Of a stretch of 64,000 nucleotides of DNA, positions 10,642-19,023 are shown piece after piece. The notes beneath the pieces are model-generated. The model saw nothing but the letters and a program-made list of their open reading frames with translations, had not been told where the DNA came from and did not search any database. How positions within the stretch are numbered: position 1 is the first letter of the stretch; each line of letters opens with the position of its first letter. The translations under genes and the position numbers were made by a program. Source of the stretch: Thauera sp. GDN1 (GTDB lineage Bacteria; Pseudomonadota; Gammaproteobacteria; Burkholderiales; Rhodocyclaceae); assembly GCF_029223545.1 (NCBI RefSeq), contig NZ_CP097870.1, positions 1,054,001 to 1,118,000 on the forward strand, read 5' to 3'.

Positions 10642-11481
10642 ATGGAGACCCGCATCACCAACGCCTTCACCTGCGACGTCGAGGACTACTTCCAGGTCTC
10701 CGCGCTGGCGCCGCACTTCCCGCGCAACCAGTGGGACAGCGTCCCGTGCCGGGTCGAGGCCAACGTGGAGCGCGTGCTCGAACTGCTCGACGGCCATGGC
10801 GTGCGCGGGACCTTCTTCACCCTGGGCTGGATCGCCGAACGCTTCCCGCAGCTCGTCCGCCGCGTCGCCGACGCCGGCCACGAGGTCGCCAGCCACGGCT
10901 ACGGCCACCAGCGCGCGAGCGAGCTGACGCCCGAGGCCTTCCGCGCCGACATCCGGCTCGCCAAGGCCATCCTCGAGGACATCACCGGCCGGGCCGTCAC
11001 CGGTTACCGCGCCCCCAGCTTCTCGATCGGCACCGCCAACCTGTGGGCGCACGACTGCATCGCAGAGGAGGGCTACCGCTACAGCTCGAGCGTGTATCCG
11101 GTGCGCCACGACCACTACGGCATCCCGGACGCGCCGCGTTTCCCGTGGCGGCTGCCCAGCGGCCTCGTCGAGGTGCCGATCACCACCCTGCACCTGTTCG
11201 GGCGCAACTGGCCGGCGGGCGGCGGCGGCTTCTTCCGCCTGCTGCCCTATGCACTCTCGCGCTGGCAGATCGCGCACTTCAACACCCGCGACAAGCGCCC
11301 CGCGATCTTCTATTTCCACCCCTGGGAGCTTGACCCCGATCAACCTCGCGTGACCGACGCCACGACAAAGATCCGGTTTAGGCATTACATTAATCTCAGT
11401 CGTACGGCCGCGCGGCTCGACCGCCTGCTGTCCGATTTCTCGTGGGGGCGTGCAGACGAGGTTTTTAGCGACGCCGCCTGA
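10642..11481 (+). CDS. XrtA system polysaccharide deacetylase
   Basis: A 279-residue NodB-type carbohydrate esterase. The metal and catalytic signatures are visible: FTCDVEDYF (first Asp pair), GHEVASHGYGH (metal histidines), GYRAPSFSIG, and a C-terminal FYFHPWELD with the last catalytic His. No signal peptide is seen, so it may act in the cytoplasm or on the inner-membrane side, as annotated members of this exosortase-associated group do. It probably de-N-acetylates a HexNAc residue of the polymer. The gene sits in the conserved operon between wecB and the FemAB-like gene. Two further deacetylases occur in the window. Confidence 0.9.
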   Translation: METRITNAFTCDVEDYFQVSALAPHFPRNQWDSVPCRVEANVERVLELLDGHGVRGTFFTLGWIAERFPQLVRRVADAGHEVASHGYGHQRASELTPEAFRADIRLAKAILEDITGRAVTGYRAPSFSIGTANLWAHDCIAEEGYRYSSSVYPVRHDHYGIPDAPRFPWRLPSGLVEVPITTLHLFGRNWPAGGGGFFRLLPYALSRWQIAHFNTRDKRPAIFYFHPWELDPDQPRVTDATTKIRFRHYINLSRTAARLDRLLSDFSWGRADEVFSDAA

Positions 11482-11496
11482 ACCGACAGGATCCGG

Positions 11497-12555
11497 ATGC
11501 CCAGCATGGACCGATTGCCGATCAGTGTCAGCATGCTCACCTCATCGCAACGCGAGCGCTGGGACGCCTTCGTGCAGCGTTGTCCGCAGGCCACTTTCTT
11601 CCATCTCTCGGCCTGGCAGGGGATCCTGGAAGAGGTTTTCGACCACCGCAGCTTCTACCTGTATGCCGAGCGCGCGGGCGAGATCGTCGCCATCCTGCCG
11701 CTCGCCGAAGTCCGTAGCCGGCTATTCGGCCACGCGCTGACTTCGCTCCCCTTCTGCGTCTATGGCGGCATCGCCGCGGATGTCGATGCCGGCGCCGACG
11801 TTGCCCACGAGCTCGAATCCAAGGCCGAGACGCTCGCCCACGCGCTGGGCGTGCGGTACCTCGAATACCGCAACCTGCACGCCCGCCACCCGGAGTGGCC
11901 GCGGCAGGACCTCTACGTCAGCTTTCGCAAGGAGATCCTCCCCGAGGTCGAGGCCAACATGCTCGCCATTCCGCGCAAGCAGCGCGCCATGGTGCGCAAG
12001 GGCATCAAGAACGGGCTGGTCAGCGAGATCGACGACGGCGTCGACCGCTTCTTCGCGCTCTACGCCGACAACGTGCTGCGCCACGGCACGCCGGCGCTGT
12101 CGAAAAAGTATTTTCAGCGCCTCAAGGACAGCTTCGGCGAGGCCTGCGAGGTCCTCACCGTGGTCGGTCCGGACGGCAAGCCGCTGTCGAGCGTGCTGAG
12201 CTTCTACTTCCGCGACGAGGTGCTGCCGTACTACGCCGGCGACGACGTGGCGGCGCGCGAGCTCGCTGCCAACGACTTCAAGTACTGGGAGCTGATGCGC
12301 CGCGCCTGCGAGCGTGGCTGCAAGGTCTTCGACTACGGCCGCAGCAAGGTCGGCACCGGCCCCTACGATTTCAAGCGCAACTGGGGCTTCGAGCCGCAGC
12401 CGCTGTCTTACGAGTACCGCCTGTACAAATGCGACGGGGTCCCGCAGCACAACCCGATGAACCCGAAGTACCGCAGCTTCATCGCGCTGTGGAAGCGCCT
12501 GCCGATCGGGGTGGCGAACCGGCTTGGGCCCTACATCGTGCGCAACCTGGGGTAG
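11497..12555 (+). CDS. FemAB family XrtA/PEP-CTERM-associated protein
   Basis: The 352-residue protein has the double-GNAT fold layout of FemAB/CelD proteins: LTSSQRERWDAFVQRCPQA at the start, a central AIPRKQRAMVRKGIKNGL segment and a C-terminal FDYGRSKVGTGPYDFKRNWG. FemAB members transfer amino acids from aminoacyl-tRNA to an amino group; the exosortase-associated branch has no proven reaction. Position between the deacetylase, which frees an amino group, and a glycosyltransferase makes N-acylation or amino-acid attachment to the sugar a fair inference. An ATG at 11506 is an alternative start. Confidence 0.88.
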   Translation: MPSMDRLPISVSMLTSSQRERWDAFVQRCPQATFFHLSAWQGILEEVFDHRSFYLYAERAGEIVAILPLAEVRSRLFGHALTSLPFCVYGGIAADVDAGADVAHELESKAETLAHALGVRYLEYRNLHARHPEWPRQDLYVSFRKEILPEVEANMLAIPRKQRAMVRKGIKNGLVSEIDDGVDRFFALYADNVLRHGTPALSKKYFQRLKDSFGEACEVLTVVGPDGKPLSSVLSFYFRDEVLPYYAGDDVAARELAANDFKYWELMRRACERGCKVFDYGRSKVGTGPYDFKRNWGFEPQPLSYEYRLYKCDGVPQHNPMNPKYRSFIALWKRLPIGVANRLGPYIVRNLG

Positions 12556-12559
12556 GACC

Positions 12560-13777
12560 GTGACGCCGGACAAGGACGGGCTGCCTCCGGTGCTCTACCT
12601 CACGCACCGCATCCCTTATCCGCCCAACAAGGGCGACAAGGTCCGCTCCTTCAACATCCTGCGCCAGCTCGCGCGCACCCACCGGGTCTGGCTCGGCACC
12701 TTCGTCGACCACCCCGACGACCAGCGCCACATTCCCGCGCTTGCCCAGTGGTGCGTGCAGACCTGCGTGGTCCCGATCGAGCCCGGCGTCCGCCGCATCG
12801 CCAGCCTGCGCGGCCTGCTGCGCGGCGAAGCGCTCAGCCTGCCGTACTACCGCAGTCCGCGCCTCGCCGACTGGGTGGCGCGCAAGGTCGCCGAGCACGA
12901 GATCCGCGCCGCGGTGGCCTTCTCCGGGCCGATGGCGCAATACCTCGACGTCCCCGGACTCGATCGCCGCATCATCGACTTCTGCGACGTCGACTCCGCC
13001 AAATGGTCCCAGTACGCCGCCGAGCACCGGTGGCCGATGTCCTGGCTTTACCGCCGCGAAGGCGCCCGCCTGCTCGACTTCGAGCGCGCTGCCGCCAGCC
13101 GTGTCGATGCCAGCCTGTTCGTCACTGCCGCTGAGGCCGAACTCTTCCGCCGCGCAGCACCCGAGGCCTCGGGCCGGATCGGCGTCATGCAGAACGGCGT
13201 CGATGCCGACTTCTTCTCGCCCGCGCATGGCGGCGAATCCCCCTATCCGGCAGGCGCTCCCGTCATCGTCTTCAGCGGCGCCATGGACTACTGGCCCAAC
13301 GTCGACGCGGTGGGCTGGTTCGCCACCGAACTCCTGCCGCGCATCCGCCAGCAGCTGCCTGGCGTGCGCTTCTGGATCGTCGGCATGAACCCGGCGCCGG
13401 CGGTGCAGGCGCTGGCGGGGGAGGGCATCGTCGTCACCGGCACCGTGCCCGACGTGCGCCCCTACCTCGCCCATGCCGACGTGGTCGTCGCCCCGCTGCG
13501 CATCGCGCGCGGCATCCAGAACAAGGTCCTCGAAGCGATGGCCATGGCCCGCCCGGTCGTCGTCTCCGCCGACTCCGCCGCCGGCCTCGCAGCGCAGCCC
13601 GGACAGGACTGCGAGATCGCCCGCGATGGCGAAGACAGCGTCCGCCAGGTGCTGCAACTGCTGGAGGATCCCGCCCGCCGCAGCGCCATGGGCGTCGCCG
13701 CGCGCAGCTGCGTGGTGGAGAACTACAGCTGGCAGGCCCATCTCGCTCGGCTCGACACCCTCCTTACTCCGGCCTGA
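12560..13777 (+). CDS. XrtA/PEP-CTERM system glycosyltransferase, first GT4 type
   Basis: About 405 residues. The N-terminal Rossmann half begins YLTHRIPYPPNKGDKVRSF and the C-terminal donor-binding half has MQNGVDADFF, VFSGAMDYWPNVDAV, APLRIARGIQNKVLEAMAM and the E-x7-E region. This matches the exosortase-associated family whose members carry the PPNKGDKVR motif. The GTG at 12560 is preferred: it lies just after a GGTAGGA ribosome site and after the femAB stop; the ATG at 12524 would overlap femAB by 32 bases and add residues not seen in the family. It transfers a sugar to the lipid-linked repeat unit on the cytoplasmic face. Confidence 0.85.
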   Translation: MTPDKDGLPPVLYLTHRIPYPPNKGDKVRSFNILRQLARTHRVWLGTFVDHPDDQRHIPALAQWCVQTCVVPIEPGVRRIASLRGLLRGEALSLPYYRSPRLADWVARKVAEHEIRAAVAFSGPMAQYLDVPGLDRRIIDFCDVDSAKWSQYAAEHRWPMSWLYRREGARLLDFERAAASRVDASLFVTAAEAELFRRAAPEASGRIGVMQNGVDADFFSPAHGGESPYPAGAPVIVFSGAMDYWPNVDAVGWFATELLPRIRQQLPGVRFWIVGMNPAPAVQALAGEGIVVTGTVPDVRPYLAHADVVVAPLRIARGIQNKVLEAMAMARPVVVSADSAAGLAAQPGQDCEIARDGEDSVRQVLQLLEDPARRSAMGVAARSCVVENYSWQAHLARLDTLLTPA

Positions 13778-13784
13778 TCTCGCC

Positions 13785-15305
13785 ATGTCTCGCATCGCCT
13801 CCCGCGCCTTCACCACCGTCGCCCTCGCGCTCGCCCTGACGCTGCTGTGGGTGGTGGGCTGGTACTGGCAGACCGCGCAGGAGATCGCCGACATCTGGCG
13901 GCGCTCGGACACCTTCGCCCACGGCCTCGTCGTGCTGCCGGCCTTCGCCTGGCTGGTGTGGGACGCACGCGAGCGCATCGGCGAACTGCAGCCGCAGCCC
14001 GTAGGATGGATGGCGCTGCCCATCCTCGCCGCCGGCCTGTTGTGGATGCTCGGCGGCATGGTCAGCGTCGCCGCGGCCCAGCACTTCGCCCTGTTCGCCA
14101 TGCTCGTCTCGGCTTTCGTCGGCGTCCTCGGCTGGCGCCTGAGCCGGGTGCTGCTGTTCCCACTGGTTTTCCTGTTCTTCGGGTTGCCGATCGGGGAGTT
14201 CATGATCCCCACGCTGATGCACTACACCGCGGAGGTCACGGTGTGGGCGCTGCGCCTGTCCGGCGTGCCGGTGTATCAGGATGGGCTGCATTTCGTGGTA
14301 CCCAATGGTCGCTGGTCGGTGGTGGAGGCCTGCAGCGGTATCCGTTACCTCACCGCGTCGCTGATGGTGGGCGCGCTCTACGCCTATCTCAACTACACCA
14401 GCCTCAAGCGCCGGCTACTGTTCATGGTGGTCGCGCTCATCGCCCCCATCCTCGCCAACTGGCTGCGCGCCTACATGATCGTGATGATGGGCTACCTCAC
14501 CGACAACCGTTTTGGCGCCGGCGAGGATCACGTCTTCTACGGATGGATCCTGTTCGGCGTGGTCATCCTCGCGATGTTCTGGATCGGTGCGCGCTGGCAC
14601 GAGCTCAGGCTGCCCGCGGCCCAGGTGAGGGCGCCCGCGACGATGCAGCGCGCCGCGTCGTGGGGCAGGGGGCTGCCGCTGATCATCGCGATCGCCATCT
14701 TCCCTCCGGTGCTGAAGCTCCTCGACACCCCGGTGCCCGATTTTCCGGTCCGCATCGCCGCGCCCGAGCCGGCGGCCGGCTGGACGACGTCCCTGGGTCC
14801 CGACATCGACTACCGCCCGACGTACAGGGGCGCGCGTGCGGATGTATTCCAGGCCTACGCGGCCGACGGCGCAGCATTGCCCGTCGGCTTCTTCGCGGCG
14901 TGGTACGTGGGCCAGCGCGAAGGCAGCGAGATGATCGCGTGGGAGAACGGGCCCACTTCGCCCCGCCAGCAGGACACCCGTCTCGTTCGCAACACGCTCA
15001 CGCTGGAGGTGGACGGCTTCACCGTGCGTGAGAACCGCATCGCGACGCCCGCCGGACGAATGCTCGTCTGGCACTGGTACCGGGTGAACGGCCGCAGCCT
15101 CACGCGTGATGCCGAGGTCAAGCTGCGCCTGGCGTTCGATCGCCTCCGTGGCATGGACGACGAGTCCGCGGTGGTCGTGCTCGTCACGCCCGAGGGGCGC
15201 GATGATGAAGAGGCCGCACGCTCGCGCCTGGAGGCTTTCTTCCGTAGCCATCGGACCGCGATCGAGGCTGCGCTGGACGCGCCGGCTCGGAGCATCCCGC
15301 AATGA
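13785..15305 (+). CDS. xrtA: Exosortase A with C-terminal EpsI domain
   Basis: The 506-residue membrane protein has a first half of about eight membrane helices with the exosortase triad: Cys183 in VVEACSGIRY, Arg228 in ANWLRAYMIV, and His249 in GEDHVFYGW. XrtA is the presumed transpeptidase that cleaves and relocates PEP-CTERM proteins at the cell envelope. From about residue 290 a soluble EpsI-type domain follows (region around LGPDIDYRPTYRG and the R-L-AFDRLRGMDDESA tail), as usual for exosortase A. It lies eight bases after the glycosyltransferase and overlaps the next by 4. All three catalytic residues are intact. No PEP-CTERM substrate is encoded in this window. Confidence 0.94.
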   Translation: MSRIASRAFTTVALALALTLLWVVGWYWQTAQEIADIWRRSDTFAHGLVVLPAFAWLVWDARERIGELQPQPVGWMALPILAAGLLWMLGGMVSVAAAQHFALFAMLVSAFVGVLGWRLSRVLLFPLVFLFFGLPIGEFMIPTLMHYTAEVTVWALRLSGVPVYQDGLHFVVPNGRWSVVEACSGIRYLTASLMVGALYAYLNYTSLKRRLLFMVVALIAPILANWLRAYMIVMMGYLTDNRFGAGEDHVFYGWILFGVVILAMFWIGARWHELRLPAAQVRAPATMQRAASWGRGLPLIIAIAIFPPVLKLLDTPVPDFPVRIAAPEPAAGWTTSLGPDIDYRPTYRGARADVFQAYAADGAALPVGFFAAWYVGQREGSEMIAWENGPTSPRQQDTRLVRNTLTLEVDGFTVRENRIATPAGRMLVWHWYRVNGRSLTRDAEVKLRLAFDRLRGMDDESAVVVLVTPEGRDDEEAARSRLEAFFRSHRTAIEAALDAPARSIPQ

Positions 15306-16462
15306 CGCTAACCACGGGCGCCCCCGCTACAGGGTCGCGCCCGCTGGTCCTGCACGTCCTCTACAGCTTCGACGTCGGCGGGCTGGAGAACGGCGTGGTC
15401 AATCTCATCAACCACATGCCGCCCCAGCGCTTCCGTCATGCGGTGGTCGCGCTCACGCGGTGCGCGCCGGCCTTCTGCGAGCGGGTGCGACGCGGCGATG
15501 TCGAGTTCATCTCGCTGAACAAGCCGCCCGGCCACGGTGTCCGGCTCTTTCCTGCATTCCTCCGCCTCTGCCGCCGCCTGCGCCCGTCGATCGTGCACAC
15601 CCGCAACCTGGCCGCACTGGAGTTCGCCGTGCCGGCTGCGCTGGCGGGCGTCCGGGCGCGGGTGCATGGCGAGCACGGCTGGGACACCGCCGATCCCGGC
15701 GGCACGCGACGCAAGTACCAATTGCTGCGTCGCGCCTACAGCCCCTTCGTCAGCCGCTACGTCGCGCTGTCGGGGCAGATCGAGTCCTATCTGGTCGATC
15801 GGGTGGGCATCGCGCCCGAGCGGGTGGAGCGCATCTGCAACGGTGTCGATACCGCCCGCTTCCGGCCTGCGGCTGTCCGTGAGCCGCTCGCCGGGAGTAC
15901 GTTCGACGACACTGCGCTGGTGATCGTCGGCACCGTCGGCCGGCTGCAGGCGGTGAAGGATCAGGTGAATCTCGTGCGTGCGTTCGCCCTCGCGCGCGGA
16001 CAGGGTCGAGCTGGCGCACGGCTGCGTCTGCTGATCGCCGGCGACGGCCCGCAGCGCGCCGACGTCGAGGCGGAGATCCGCGCCGCCGGCATCGGCGACG
16101 TCACCTGGCTCGCCGGCGAGCGCAGCGACGTGCCCGAACTCATGCGCGCGCTCGACGTGTTCGCGCTGCCCTCGCAGGCCGAGGGCATTTCCAACACCAT
16201 CCTCGAAGCCATGGCCAGCGGCCTGCCGGTGGTCGCGACCGACGTGGGCGGCAATGCCGAACTGGTCGCGGAGGGCGAGACCGGCGCCCTCGTTCCGGCG
16301 CGCGATCCGGATGCCATGGCGAGGGAATTACTGCGCTACACTGAAGATGCTGCATTGCGACACGCCCATGGTGTCGCGGGTCGCAAGCGGGTGGAGCAGA
16401 ATTTCAGCATCGACGGCATGGTGATGCGCTACACCCGGCTGTACGAAGACTTGCTCAAGTGA
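15302..16462 (+). CDS. XrtA/PEP-CTERM system glycosyltransferase, second GT4 type
   Basis: The 386-residue GT-B enzyme begins with LHVLYSFDVGGLENGVVNLINHMP and has the acceptor-side HTRNLAALEFAVPA and HGEHGWDT motifs. The donor side shows ICNGVDTARFRP, GTVGRLQAVKDQ, GDGPQRADVEAE and ALPSQAEGISNTILEAMASGLPVV with the paired glutamates of GT4 enzymes. It is a standard member of the conserved XrtA core. The ATG overlaps the exosortase stop (ATGA). It should add one sugar of the repeat unit at the cytoplasmic membrane; donor and linkage cannot be read from sequence. Confidence 0.9.
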   Translation: MTLTTGAPATGSRPLVLHVLYSFDVGGLENGVVNLINHMPPQRFRHAVVALTRCAPAFCERVRRGDVEFISLNKPPGHGVRLFPAFLRLCRRLRPSIVHTRNLAALEFAVPAALAGVRARVHGEHGWDTADPGGTRRKYQLLRRAYSPFVSRYVALSGQIESYLVDRVGIAPERVERICNGVDTARFRPAAVREPLAGSTFDDTALVIVGTVGRLQAVKDQVNLVRAFALARGQGRAGARLRLLIAGDGPQRADVEAEIRAAGIGDVTWLAGERSDVPELMRALDVFALPSQAEGISNTILEAMASGLPVVATDVGGNAELVAEGETGALVPARDPDAMARELLRYTEDAALRHAHGVAGRKRVEQNFSIDGMVMRYTRLYEDLLK

Positions 16463-16484
16463 ACGCATGTAAAGGATCCTGATC

Positions 16485-18413
16485 ATGTGTGGCATCGCCG
16501 GCCTCTTCGATACCCGCGGCAAGCGCGACTTCGATCGTGCGCTGATGCAGCGCATGAACGACGTCCAGCATCACCGCGGTCCGGACGAGGGCGGCTACCA
16601 CTTCGAGCCCGGGGTCGCGCTCGCCCATCGCCGGCTGTCGATCATCGACCTTGCCACCGGCCAGCAGCCGCTGTTCAACGAGGACGGCTCGGTGGCGGTG
16701 GTCTTCAACGGCGAGATCTACAACTTCCAGGCACTCGTCCCCGAGCTCGAGGCCCTGGGCCACGTCTTCCACACCCGCAGCGACACCGAGGTCATCGTCC
16801 ACGCCTGGGAAGCCTGGGGCGAGGACTGCGTGCGGCGCTTCCGCGGCATGTTCGCCTTCGCGCTGCACGACCGCAATCGCGACACCCTGTTCATGGCGCG
16901 CGACCGCCTCGGGGTCAAGCCGATGTTCTATGCGCTGCTGCCTGACGGCACGCTCGCCTTCGGCTCCGAGCTCAAGGTACTGATGCAGCATCCGGATCTG
17001 GACCGCCGCATCGATCCGCTCGCGGTGGAGGAGTACTTCGCGCTGGGCTACGTCGCCGAACCGCGCACCATCTTCCTCGGCGCCAGGAAGCTCGGCCCGG
17101 GCGAATCGCTGTGCGTCCGCCGCGGCCACCCCGTGCCCGGACCCCGGCAGTACTGGGACGTGCGCTTCACCCTAGACAACCCCACCAGCCTCGAAGACGC
17201 CAGCGCCGAGCTCGTCGAGCGTCTGCGCGAATCCGTGCGCCTGCGCATGATCGCCGAGGTGCCGCTGGGCGCCTTCCTCTCCGGCGGGGTGGATTCCAGC
17301 GCGGTGGTCGCCACCATGGCGGGGCTCTCCGACGAGCCGGTCAACACCTGCTCCATCGCCTTCGACGACCCCAAGTTCAACGAATCCGAGTTCGCCCAGA
17401 AGGTCGCCAACCGCTACCGCACCAATCACTTCGTCGAGACGGTCAAGTCCGACGACTTCGACCTCGTCGACACCCTGGCCGCGCTCTACGACGAGCCCTA
17501 CGCCGACAGCTCCGCCATCCCCACCTACCGGGTGTGCCAGCTCGCGCGCAAGAAGGTCACCGTGGCGCTCTCGGGCGACGGCGGCGACGAGAGCTTCGGC
17601 GGCTACCGGCGCTACCGCCTGCACCTGATGGAAGAGAAGATGCGCGCCGCGCTGCCGATGGGCGTGCGCCGGCCGCTCTTCGGCCTGCTCGGGCGCGCCT
17701 ACCCCAAGGCCGACTGGGCGCCGCGCGTGTTCCGCGCCAAGACCACCTTCCAGGCCATGGCGCGCGACGCCACCGAGGCCTACTTCCACAGCGTCTCCAT
17801 CCTGCGCGGCGACATGCGCGCAAGGCTGTTCAGCGCCGATTTCCGCAGCAAGCTCGGCGGTTACGACGCGCTCGACGTATTCCGCCGCCACGCCGCGAAC
17901 GCCGGCACCGACGATCCGCTCGCGCTCATCCAGTACCTCGACCTCAAGACCTACCTGGTCGGCGACATCAACACCAAGGTCGACCGCGCCAGCATGGCCC
18001 ACTCGCTCGAAGTGCGCGAACCGCTGATGGACCACGAGCTGGTCGAATGGCTCGCCACCCTGCCTTCTGGCCTCAAGATCCGGGGCAACGAGGGCAAGTT
18101 CCTGTTCAAGAAGGCCATGGAGCCCTTCCTGCCCGACGACGTGCTCTATCGCCCGAAGATGGGATTCTCGGTGCCGCTCGCGCGCTGGTTCCGCGGCCCG
18201 CTCAAGCAGCGCGTACGGGACGCGGTGCTGGGCGAGACGCTGGCGGCCACGGGGATCTTCAATACCGACTACCTGCGGCATCTGGTCGACGCCCATCAGT
18301 CCGGTGCGCGTGACTACAGCTCGCCGCTGTGGACGCTGTTGATGTTCGAAGCCTTCGTCCGCAACAACGGATCAATGGGGTCAGACTCCATTGATCGGCG
18401 CGCGCATGCCTGA
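16485..18413 (+). CDS. XrtA/PEP-CTERM system amidotransferase (asparagine synthase type)
   Basis: The 642-residue two-domain enzyme starts MCGIAGLFD, so the glutaminase nucleophile Cys2 is present. The N-terminal Ntn domain (1 to about 210) is followed by a synthetase domain with PP-loop FLSGGVDSSAVVA and VALSGDGGDESFGGY. It uses glutamine ammonia and ATP to amidate a carboxylate, probably a uronic or acidic sugar of the polymer; the family is linked to exopolysaccharide and floc formation. A good AGGA ribosome site precedes the ATG. The last 13 or so codons (SMGSDSIDRRAHA) come from a palindromic element that recurs at 18693, so the natural C terminus seems replaced. Confidence 0.92.
   Translation: MCGIAGLFDTRGKRDFDRALMQRMNDVQHHRGPDEGGYHFEPGVALAHRRLSIIDLATGQQPLFNEDGSVAVVFNGEIYNFQALVPELEALGHVFHTRSDTEVIVHAWEAWGEDCVRRFRGMFAFALHDRNRDTLFMARDRLGVKPMFYALLPDGTLAFGSELKVLMQHPDLDRRIDPLAVEEYFALGYVAEPRTIFLGARKLGPGESLCVRRGHPVPGPRQYWDVRFTLDNPTSLEDASAELVERLRESVRLRMIAEVPLGAFLSGGVDSSAVVATMAGLSDEPVNTCSIAFDDPKFNESEFAQKVANRYRTNHFVETVKSDDFDLVDTLAALYDEPYADSSAIPTYRVCQLARKKVTVALSGDGGDESFGGYRRYRLHLMEEKMRAALPMGVRRPLFGLLGRAYPKADWAPRVFRAKTTFQAMARDATEAYFHSVSILRGDMRARLFSADFRSKLGGYDALDVFRRHAANAGTDDPLALIQYLDLKTYLVGDINTKVDRASMAHSLEVREPLMDHELVEWLATLPSGLKIRGNEGKFLFKKAMEPFLPDDVLYRPKMGFSVPLARWFRGPLKQRVRDAVLGETLAATGIFNTDYLRHLVDAHQSGARDYSSPLWTLLMFEAFVRNNGSMGSDSIDRRAHA
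18370..18396 (+). repeat. Palindromic element, copy 1 (inside 3' end of amidotransferase gene)
   Basis: ATCAATGG and CCATTGAT flank GGTCAGACT, giving a stem of about 10-11 pairs with a 5-base loop. The same 25-base core recurs at 18693 with one change. It is read in frame by the amidotransferase as SMGSDSID. The structure resembles REP-like dispersed palindromes but differs from the GCTCCCAC-type repeats seen later in this window. Confidence 0.8.
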
Positions 18414-18422
18414 GTAAGTGAT

Positions 18423-18596
18423 ATGCCAAACACTGACACTGTCTCTCAAAACCCGCTCGACACGCAGTCGCGAGACTTTGCTGAAGAATGCTGTCGACAG
18501 TCGAGGCTTATCGCGCAAGACCCGCAGGAGGGGGACATGCTCGACTGGATCGAGCAGGTTGCGGATAGGGCTGGCTGGGGCGTGGTGAAGGAGTAA
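18423..18596 (+). pseudogene. Remnant of MazE-type (DUF3018-like) antitoxin
   Basis: A 57-codon frame whose middle and end (DFAEECCRQSRLIAQ ... DMLDWIEQVADRAGW) look like the C-terminal half of DUF3018 antitoxins (pattern FAEECRRQS). The N-terminal DNA-binding half is missing and is replaced by an unrelated 15-residue start directly after the first palindrome. No toxin partner follows. I read it as a decayed antitoxin; it could still be translated, but only a weak ribosome site precedes the ATG. Confidence 0.5.
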
Positions 18597-18600
18597 GCGC

Positions 18601-18732
18601 ATGGATCGGCTGGAGGCGGTAAAAAGACGGATCGAGTCACTATCTGCGCACGAGTTGGCAGAGTTTCGGGAGTGGTTCTACGGCTATTTGATATCGATGG
18701 GGTCAGACTCCATTGATCCGTCGGAGCAATGA
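18601..18732 (+). pseudogene. Truncated small antitoxin-like ORF ending in palindrome-encoded tail
   Basis: The 43-residue frame has a good AAGGAG ribosome site. MDRLEAVKRRIESLSAHELAEFREWF resembles, in its first 29 residues, the short helical antitoxins with the pattern LSPEELAAFREWF, which are normally about 70-80 residues long. The rest is replaced by ISMGSDSIDPSEQ, encoded by the second palindrome copy. The stop is directly followed by the ATG of the next gene. Likely a truncated antitoxin gene; function lost or changed. Confidence 0.5.
18693..18717 (+). repeat. Palindromic element, copy 2
   Basis: The core differs from copy 1 at 18371-18395 by a single base (ATCGATGG instead of ATCAATGG), which leaves a G-T pair in the stem. 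It is read in frame by the 43-residue ORF as SMGSDSID, the same phase as in copy 1. The two copies bracket 296 bases that contain only antitoxin debris. Confidence 0.8.
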
Positions 18733-19023
18733 ATGAAACCCTCGGAAGCCCTTCGCCTTCATCGGGAGCAGGTCAGACGCATCGTCGCTGCGCACCGCGC
18801 AAGCAACGCCCGCGTTTTCGGCTCGGTCCTCAGAGGCGATGACGAGGAGGGGAGCGATCTCGACATCCTCATCGACCCAACGCCAGAGACCACCCTGATG
18901 GATATCGGCGCTATCCGGCACGAGCTTCGTATGCTGTTGAACGTCGATGTCGATGTGCTGACACCGCGAGCACTCCCGGCGGGGCTGCGGGGGCAAGTGC
19001 TCTCTGAGGCGACGCCGCTATGA
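18733..19023 (+). CDS. MNT-type nucleotidyltransferase antitoxin (MntA-like), without HEPN partner
   Basis: This 96-residue minimal nucleotidyltransferase has the motif VFGSVLRGDDEEGSDLDILID (GS, then DxD), and a second-half DVDVLTPRALP with the third acidic position. MntA proteins neutralise HepT RNases by AMPylation, and the hepT gene normally follows with a small overlap. Here the overlapping next gene encodes a membrane glycosyltransferase instead, so the toxin appears lost. The protein itself looks complete. GGAG six bases ahead of the ATG supports the start. Confidence 0.82.
   Translation: MKPSEALRLHREQVRRIVAAHRASNARVFGSVLRGDDEEGSDLDILIDPTPETTLMDIGAIRHELRMLLNVDVDVLTPRALPAGLRGQVLSEATPL

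Noticed and set aside
18370..18720. The two palindromes as ends of a simple insertion sequence
   Set aside because: The interval has no transposase, and the elements are themselves palindromes in the same orientation instead of terminal inverted repeats with a target duplication.
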